Source of the DNA: Lachnoclostridium sp. An14
Lineage (GTDB): Bacteria > Bacillota > Clostridia > Lachnospirales > Lachnospiraceae
Assembly: GCF_002160755.1 (NCBI RefSeq)
Contig: NZ_NFLE01000018.1
Location: 1 to 64,000, forward strand
DNA: 64,000 nt
Reading direction: 5' to 3'
Both the position numbers and the translations under genes were made by a program. A model generated the notes under the pieces. The model ran no database searches. It was not told the origin of the DNA and was given only the letters and a program-made list of their open reading frames with translations. This document shows, piece after piece, positions 59,201-64,000 of the stretch; within the stretch, counting starts at the first letter, position 1, and each line of letters opens with the position of its first letter.

Positions 59201-59620
59201 ATGAAAAAGTTTATTTCAGAGTTTAAAGCATTCGCCCTTCGTGGAAATGTGATGGATATGGCCATCGGTGTTCTCATCGGCGGCGCGTTTTCCGGCATTG
59301 TCACATCCCTTACGGACAATTTTATCAATCCCCTGTTAAACTTCATCACCGGAGCGGAGCGCTACAGCCTGGCTCAGGTGGCCGGTTTCGGATCCGCCTT
59401 CGTGTCCGCGGTGGTGAATTTCCTTATCATGGCCTTTGTGCTGTTCTGCCTGTTAAAGGCCATGAACCGGGCCATGTCCATCGGCCAGAAAAAGGAGGAG
59501 GAGGCCCCCAAAGCCCCCACGACGAAGGTGTGCCCCTTCTGCAAGACGGAGATCGCCATCGACGCCACCCGCTGCCCCCACTGCACGTCCTACGTGACAG
59601 AGGAGAAGGCGGAGGCCTAA
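59201..59620 (+). CDS. mscL: Large-conductance mechanosensitive channel with C-terminal zinc ribbon
   Basis: 139 residues. MKKFISEFKAFALRGNVMDMAIGVLIGGAFSG is the MscL N-terminal helix and pore-lining TM1, and FVSAVVNFLIMAFVLFCLLKA is TM2. The periplasmic loop is short. In place of the usual C-terminal helix bundle alone, the tail continues with CPFCKTEIAIDATRCPHC, a four-Cys zinc ribbon (residues 111-128). The channel releases solutes under osmotic downshock. AAAAAGGAG precedes the ATG. Confidence 0.92.
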   Translation: MKKFISEFKAFALRGNVMDMAIGVLIGGAFSGIVTSLTDNFINPLLNFITGAERYSLAQVAGFGSAFVSAVVNFLIMAFVLFCLLKAMNRAMSIGQKKEEEAPKAPTTKVCPFCKTEIAIDATRCPHCTSYVTEEKAEA

Positions 59621-59680
59621 AAAGGGCGGAAAAGGCCGGAAAAACCGGGCTGAGGTCGCCGGAAATTTTCCCGGAACCCC

Positions 59681-59709
59681 TTGCATTCTGCCTGCTATAG
59701 TGATATACT
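59681..59709 (+). promoter_or_regulatory. Promoter of typA
   Basis: TTGCAT (59681-59686), 17 bases, TATACT (59704-59709). CTTACC-AACT-GGTAAG (59708-59723) is a perfect small dyad at the expected transcript start. Confidence 0.65.
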
Positions 59710-59731
59710 TACCAACTGGTAAGAACGAGAG

Positions 59732-59766
59732 ACTAAGGACCGTGAATACGAGTCCTTAGTTTTTTT
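59732..59766 (+). terminator. Leader terminator (attenuator) of typA
   Basis: ACTAAGGAC (59732-59740) pairs perfectly with GTCCTTAGT (59752-59760), followed by seven T. It lies about 15 bases after the expected transcript start and 50 before the typA ATG, so full-length mRNA needs read-through. Confidence 0.75.
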
Positions 59767-59816
59767 GCGAAGTATTTGACGGCGCGTTTGAAACGGTCTG
59801 AGAGGAAGAAGTTACT

Positions 59817-61658
59817 ATGAGAATGAAAAGAGAAGACGTAAGAAACATTGCCATCATCGCCCACGTAGACCACGGCAAGACCACCCTGGTGGACGGCCTG
59901 CTGCGGCAGAGCGGCGTGTTCCGCGAGAACCAGGAGGTAGCGGAGCGGGTGATGGATTCCAACGATATTGAGCGGGAGAGGGGTATCACCATCCTTTCCA
60001 AGAACACAGCAGTATTTTACAAGGGAACGAAGATCAACATCATCGACACCCCCGGCCATGCCGATTTCGGCGGCGAGGTGGAGCGTGTGCTCAAAATGGT
60101 AAACGGCGTAGTGCTGGTGGTGGACGCCTACGAAGGCCCCATGCCCCAGACGAAGTTCGTGCTCCGCAAGGCCCTGGAGCTGGACCTTCCGGTTATCGTC
60201 TGCTTAAATAAGATCGACCGCCCGGAGGCTCGTCCCGACGAAGTGGTGGACGAGGTGCTGGAGCTGTTCATGGATCTGGACGCCTCCGAGGAGCAGCTGG
60301 ACTGCCCCTTCCTCTTTGCCTCCGCCAAGGGCGGCTTTGCCAAAAAGAGCATGGAGGATCCGGAGGTGGATATGGCTCCCCTCTTTGAGACCATCATCGA
60401 CTACATCCCGGCTCCGGAGGGCGATCCCGACGCCTCCACCCAGGTACTCATCAGCACCATCGACTACAACGAGTACGTGGGCCGCATCGGCGTAGGCAAG
60501 GTGGACAACGGCTCCATCCGCGTCAACCAGGAGTGCGTGCTGGTAAACCATCACGACCCCGACAAATTTAAAAAGATCAAGATCGGAAAGCTCTACGAGT
60601 TTGACGGTTTAAACCGCGTGGAGGTTCAGGAGGCGAAGATCGGCTCCATCGTGGCCATCTCCGGCATTGCCGACATCCACATCGGAGACACCATCTGCTC
60701 CCCGGAGAACCCGCAGCCCATCCCCTTCCAGAAGATTTCCGAGCCCACCATTTCCATGGACTTCATGGTAAATGACAGCCCGCTGGCAGGCCAGGAGGGA
60801 AAATACATCACCTCCCGCCATTTGAGAGACCGCCTGTTCCGGGAGCTGAACACCGACGTGAGCCTTCGGGTGGAGGAAAAGAGTCCGGACTGCTTTAAGG
60901 TATCCGGCCGCGGCGAGCTTCATCTGTCCGTGCTCATTGAGAATATGCGCCGGGAGGGCTACGAGTTTGCGGTAAGCAAGGCGGAGGTGCTCTATAAGTT
61001 CAATGAGAGAAACCAGAAATTAGAGCCCATGGAGCTGGCCTTCGTGGACGTTCCTGACGAGTTTACCGGCTCTGTGATTCAGAAACTCACCAGCAGAAAG
61101 GGTGAGCTCCAGGGAATGAGCCCCTCCTCCGGCGGCTACACCAGACTGGAGTTTTCCATCCCCTCCAGGGGCCTGATCGGCTACCGCGGGGAGTTTATGA
61201 CGGACACCAAGGGAAACGGCATCTTAAACACCAGCTTTGAGGGCTACGGCCCCTACAAAGGGGATCTGTCCTACCGTCCCACCGGCTCCCTCATCGCCTA
61301 CGAGGCGGGAGAGTCCATCACCTACGGCCTGTTCAACGCCCAGGAGAGAGGCACCCTGTTTATCGGGCCGGGCGTGAAGGTGTATTCCGGCATGGTCATC
61401 GGTTCCTGTCCCAAGGCGGAGGACATCGAGTTAAACGTCTGCAAGACGAAAAAGCTCACCAACACCCGTTCCTCCAGCGCCGACGAGGCCTTAAAGCTGA
61501 CCCCGCCCAGGGAGATGAGCCTGGAGCAGTGTCTGGACTTTATCGACACCGACGAGCTTTTGGAGGTCACCCCCAAGAGCCTGCGCATCCGCAAGAAGAT
61601 CCTGGATCCCACCATGAGAAAGCGGGCCATGATGAACAAGCGGTCCCAGCAGCAGTAA
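59817..61658 (+). CDS. typA: Ribosome-associated translational GTPase TypA/BipA
   Basis: A 613-residue EF-G-like GTPase. G1 AHVDHGKTT (residues 17-25), switch I region [15 protein letters not shown]3 [13 protein letters not shown]4 NKIDRPEAR and G5 SAKGGF are intact. EF-G-like domains III and V and the BipA-specific C-terminal domain follow ([15 protein letters not shown]..). It helps 50S assembly and adaptation to cold and stress. A terminator lies between its promoter and its start. Confidence 0.96.
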   Translation: MRMKREDVRNIAIIAHVDHGKTTLVDGLLRQSGVFRENQEVAERVMDSNDIERERGITILSKNTAVFYKGTKINIIDTPGHADFGGEVERVLKMVNGVVLVVDAYEGPMPQTKFVLRKALELDLPVIVCLNKIDRPEARPDEVVDEVLELFMDLDASEEQLDCPFLFASAKGGFAKKSMEDPEVDMAPLFETIIDYIPAPEGDPDASTQVLISTIDYNEYVGRIGVGKVDNGSIRVNQECVLVNHHDPDKFKKIKIGKLYEFDGLNRVEVQEAKIGSIVAISGIADIHIGDTICSPENPQPIPFQKISEPTISMDFMVNDSPLAGQEGKYITSRHLRDRLFRELNTDVSLRVEEKSPDCFKVSGRGELHLSVLIENMRREGYEFAVSKAEVLYKFNERNQKLEPMELAFVDVPDEFTGSVIQKLTSRKGELQGMSPSSGGYTRLEFSIPSRGLIGYRGEFMTDTKGNGILNTSFEGYGPYKGDLSYRPTGSLIAYEAGESITYGLFNAQERGTLFIGPGVKVYSGMVIGSCPKAEDIELNVCKTKKLTNTRSSSADEALKLTPPREMSLEQCLDFIDTDELLEVTPKSLRIRKKILDPTMRKRAMMNKRSQQQ

Positions 61659-61675
61659 GAAACGAAATTCCAGCT

Positions 61676-61705
61676 TTGACAGGGAATGGGATTTTGTGTT
61701 ATAGT
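61676..61705 (+). promoter_or_regulatory. Promoter of the trpS T-box leader
   Basis: TTGACA (61676-61681), 18 bases, TATAGT (61700-61705). Confidence 0.65.
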
Positions 61706-61711
61706 ACAAAC

Positions 61712-62073
61712 TATGGGATACCAGGGGCAAAGCGGTTTGTCCCTTCATAAGCAAAACCGTTGATGGAGGAGAGTACTCCCGGAACCGGAAATACAGAGAG
61801 CGGCCCTATGGTGGAAAGGCCGCATGACGGGCCGGCAGGAATGGGCTCCAGAGGGCGAACCGAAACGGGCCGGAAGGCCCTGGAGTAGGGGAGACGCAAA
61901 AGGAAATGGTCCGGCGTTACAGGGACCGCGTGCCCCAGGAGGACGGGAAAACCGCCCGAATCCGGCACGGCAAAGGAGCGCCCCCAGGGGCGAAATTAGG
62001 TGGCACCGCAGAGAAGGCATCGGCCCTCTGTCCTGATGAGAGAACGGCATCGGGACAGGGGGCTTTTTGTTTT
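61712..62073 (+). ncRNA. T-box leader specific for tRNA-Trp
   Basis: Stem I has AGAGAG, GGTGGAAAGG and the specifier region GGAATGGGCTCC, with codon TGG at 61842-61844. The antiterminator has AGGTGGCACCGC (61998-62009); its TGGC would pair with the GCCA end of uncharged tRNA-Trp. The terminator is a 16-base stem (62023-62038 with 62048-62063) and a T-run. The stretch between stem I and the antiterminator is long and GC-rich. Low charging of tRNA-Trp would let transcription enter trpS. Confidence 0.92.
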
Positions 62074-62195
62074 ATATGTTTCGGAACCGTTATCCGAAAA
62101 AAGCGCTGCCAGCCGCCAAACCTCAAAATTTCAATATCGCAAACCTGCAAAACCGCAGCACCACAATACGCAGAAAAAACAGGAGGAAAACAAAG

Positions 62196-63287
62196 ATGGG
62201 AAAAATTATTCTGACAGGTGACAGACCGACAGGACGGCTGCACGTAGGCCATTATGTAGGCTCTTTGAGAAGAAGGGTGGAGCTTCAGAACTCCGGGGAG
62301 TACGACAAGACCTTTATTATGATCGCCGACGCCCAGGCTCTCACGGACAACATTGAGAATCCGGAGAAGGTGCGCCAGAACATTGTGGAGGTGGCCCTGG
62401 ACTACTTATCCTGCGGTCTGGATCCGGCTAAATCCACCCTGTTCATCCAGTCCCAGATCCCTGAGCTGTGCGAGCTTACCTTCTATTATATGGATCTGGT
62501 GACCGTGGCCAGGCTGCAGCGCAACCCCACGGTAAAATCCGAGATTCAGATGAGAAATTTTGAGGCCAGCATCCCGGTGGGCTTTTTCACCTACCCCATC
62601 AGCCAGGCCGCGGACATCACCGCTTTTAAAGCCACCACCGTGCCGGTGGGAGAGGACCAGCTGCCCATGATCGAGCAGACCAGGGAGATCGTGCGGAAAT
62701 TCAACTCCGTGTACTCCGAGGTGCTGGTGGAGCCGGAGGTGCTGCTGCCGGAGAACCAGGCCTGTATGCGTCTGCCCGGCATTGACGGAAAGGCGAAGAT
62801 GAGCAAATCCTTGGGAAACTGCATCTACCTCTCCGACACCGCCGACGAGGTGAAAAAGAAGATCATGAGTATGTACACCGACCCCACCCACATCCAGGTG
62901 AGCGATCCCGGCCACATCGAGGGCAATACGGTGTTCACCTATCTGGACGCCTTCTGCCGTCCAGAGCATTTTGAGCGGTATCTGCCGGACTACGCCTGCC
63001 TGGACGAGTTAAAGGCCCACTACCAGAGAGGCGGCTTAGGCGATGTGAAGGTGAAACGGTTCTTAAACAGCGTGTTGGAGGAGACCCTGGAGCCCATCCG
63101 CGCCAGAAGAAAAGAGTTTGAAAAGGACATCCCGGAGGTGTACCAGATCTTAAAGAAGGGCAGCGAGGCCGCCAGAGAGGTGGCCGCCCAGACCCTGTCC
63201 GAGGTGAAGGACGCCATGAAGATCAATTACTTCAGCGACGCGGAGCTGATCCGGGCGCAGGCGGAGAAGTACAGCAGAAGCGAGTAA
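62196..63287 (+). CDS. trpS: Tryptophanyl-tRNA synthetase
   Basis: 363 residues from [28 protein letters not shown] is nine bases before the ATG. Class I motifs are [12 protein letters not shown] (HIGH) and [12 protein letters not shown] (KMSKS, about residue 215). ADAQALTDN and [15 protein letters not shown] fit the TrpRS family. It charges tRNA-Trp. The T-box leader upstream makes its expression depend on uncharged tRNA-Trp. Confidence 0.96.
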   Translation: MGKIILTGDRPTGRLHVGHYVGSLRRRVELQNSGEYDKTFIMIADAQALTDNIENPEKVRQNIVEVALDYLSCGLDPAKSTLFIQSQIPELCELTFYYMDLVTVARLQRNPTVKSEIQMRNFEASIPVGFFTYPISQAADITAFKATTVPVGEDQLPMIEQTREIVRKFNSVYSEVLVEPEVLLPENQACMRLPGIDGKAKMSKSLGNCIYLSDTADEVKKKIMSMYTDPTHIQVSDPGHIEGNTVFTYLDAFCRPEHFERYLPDYACLDELKAHYQRGGLGDVKVKRFLNSVLEETLEPIRARRKEFEKDIPEVYQILKKGSEAAREVAAQTLSEVKDAMKINYFSDAELIRAQAEKYSRSE

Positions 63288-63330
63288 AACAGAGCATACA
63301 GCCGGAAACCAGGCGGTTTCCGGGAAGAAA

Positions 63331-63363
63331 GCCCCGGCCACTCCTTGGGATGGCCGGGGCCTT
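63331..63363 (+). terminator. Hairpin after trpS
   Basis: GCCCCGGCCA (63331-63340) pairs perfectly with TGGCCGGGGC (63351-63360). Only CTT follows, so its strength as a terminator is uncertain. Confidence 0.6.
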
Positions 63364-63452
63364 AAACAACCATTTTGCGTTTTCTGCGCCCCGGCGCCCT
63401 CTGTCCGTGGATAAACGGGGGCGGCGGGGCCAGATTTGGAGGTGAGTGACAG

Positions 63453-64000
63453 ATGAAACCAGTTTCCCGTGTCAGCCTTGGCATTTTTCCCACGCCTTTG
63501 CAGGAAATTTCCGCGGAGCGGGCGGGCTGCGGCGTACCGGTCCGCCTGTTTTTCAAGCGGGATGACCTGTGTGGGATCGGATTCGGCGGAAATAAAATCC
63601 GCAAGCTGGAATACCTTTTAGCCGACGCCCTGGAGCGCGGCTGTGACAGCATCGTGACGGGAGGCGGCTCCCAGTCCAACCAGACGGTGGCGGCAGCGGT
63701 CTCCGCGGCAAAGCTGGGCCTGGCCGCCCATCTGGTCATCCCGGAGAGCACAGGGCCGGTCACCAGAAACATGGCGAACCTGGCCGGGGCATTCCTGCAT
63801 GAGGCGGAAAACGGCCAGACAAACGTCCTGATGAAACAGATCCGCGCCGTGGCAGCCGGACTGAAACAGGAAGGGCATCAGCCCTATATCATTCCCCCTG
63901 GCGCGTCCACGCCCCTGGGGGCCCTGGCGTACGCGGAGGCCATGAGGGAGATGTACGGACAGGCCGCGGAGAGCGGCATCGTCTTTGACCATGTGATCTG
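63453..64000 (+). CDS. D-cysteine desulfhydrase/ACC deaminase-family PLP enzyme, 5' part
   Basis: The gene starts at ATG 63453 (GGAGGTGA seven bases upstream) and runs off the right edge; 182 residues are visible. The PLP Lys is in GFGGNKIRKLEYL (about residue 49), followed by the GGGSQSNQTVAAA cofactor-binding loop and IPPGASTPLGALAYAEAM. The family deaminates small amino acids such as D-cysteine, D-serine or 1-aminocyclopropane-1-carboxylate. Which one cannot be decided from this part. Confidence 0.88.
   Translation, partial: MKPVSRVSLGIFPTPLQEISAERAGCGVPVRLFFKRDDLCGIGFGGNKIRKLEYLLADALERGCDSIVTGGGSQSNQTVAAAVSAAKLGLAAHLVIPESTGPVTRNMANLAGAFLHEAENGQTNVLMKQIRAVAAGLKQEGHQPYIIPPGASTPLGALAYAEAMREMYGQAAESGIVFDHVI

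Overview
The window looks like a chromosomal segment of a Gram-positive anaerobe of the Clostridia, most likely a fairly GC-rich Lachnospiraceae. The support is strong AGGAGG ribosome binding sites, TTGACA/TATAAT promoters with 17-base spacers, a T-box tRNA-Trp leader, an FMN riboswitch ahead of an ECF riboflavin transporter, Trp/Tyr-rich cell-wall-binding repeats, and a Tad locus with DUF5702- and DUF6382-like proteins. No species is claimed.

Layout. 1-1.25 kb is the end of a prophage (holin position, small repeat protein, NlpC/P60 endolysin), next to a tRNA-Ala(GGC) whose 3' end faces it. 1.7-9.4 kb holds azlCD (minus strand), a stand-alone OLD-like ATPase/TOPRIM protein, two LysR regulators, and a divergent SLC13 transporter plus esterase. 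9.6-29.9 kb is one large Tad (type IVb) pilus locus. A divergent XRE regulator precedes tadZ, tadA, tadB, tadC, flp, two TadE-like pseudopilins, a DUF5702 protein and two prepilin peptidases. These are followed by an FHA / PP2C phosphatase / Ser-Thr kinase module and a 1265-residue wall-binding surface protein. 30-32.4 kb carries a TDT transporter and an FMN riboswitch with ribU; about 375 bases of highly structured repeat DNA separate the riboswitch terminator from ribU. 32.6-39.5 kb has two hybrid histidine kinases and an ABC exporter. 39.6-42.7 kb has a PadR operon with a proline-rich repeat protein, then a secreted duplicated-domain protein.

42.9-46 kb encodes a cytosine-C5 methyltransferase homologue with His in place of the catalytic Cys, and a FliB-like lysine methylase. 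46-50.5 kb carries gltX, a UvrD-type helicase, cobO and a DUF1292 protein. 50.5-55.4 kb is an AraC-controlled amino-acid catabolic operon (M20 carbamoylase, diaminopropionate ammonia-lyase, M20 amidohydrolase). 55.5-64 kb is mainly housekeeping: GNAT, ychF, a phosphoribosyltransferase, a YigZ-family protein, mscL, typA behind a leader terminator, trpS behind a Trp T-box, and the start of a D-cysteine desulfhydrase/ACC deaminase-like gene cut by the window edge.

The points most worth following up are: (1) a dispersed, modular, palindromic intergenic repeat with compensatory base changes, one copy of which sits between the FMN riboswitch and ribU; (2) the methyltransferase homologue lacking its catalytic cysteine; (3) a Tad pilus operon with its own kinase-phosphatase-FHA module, two prepilin peptidases and hairpins on both sides of the pilin gene.
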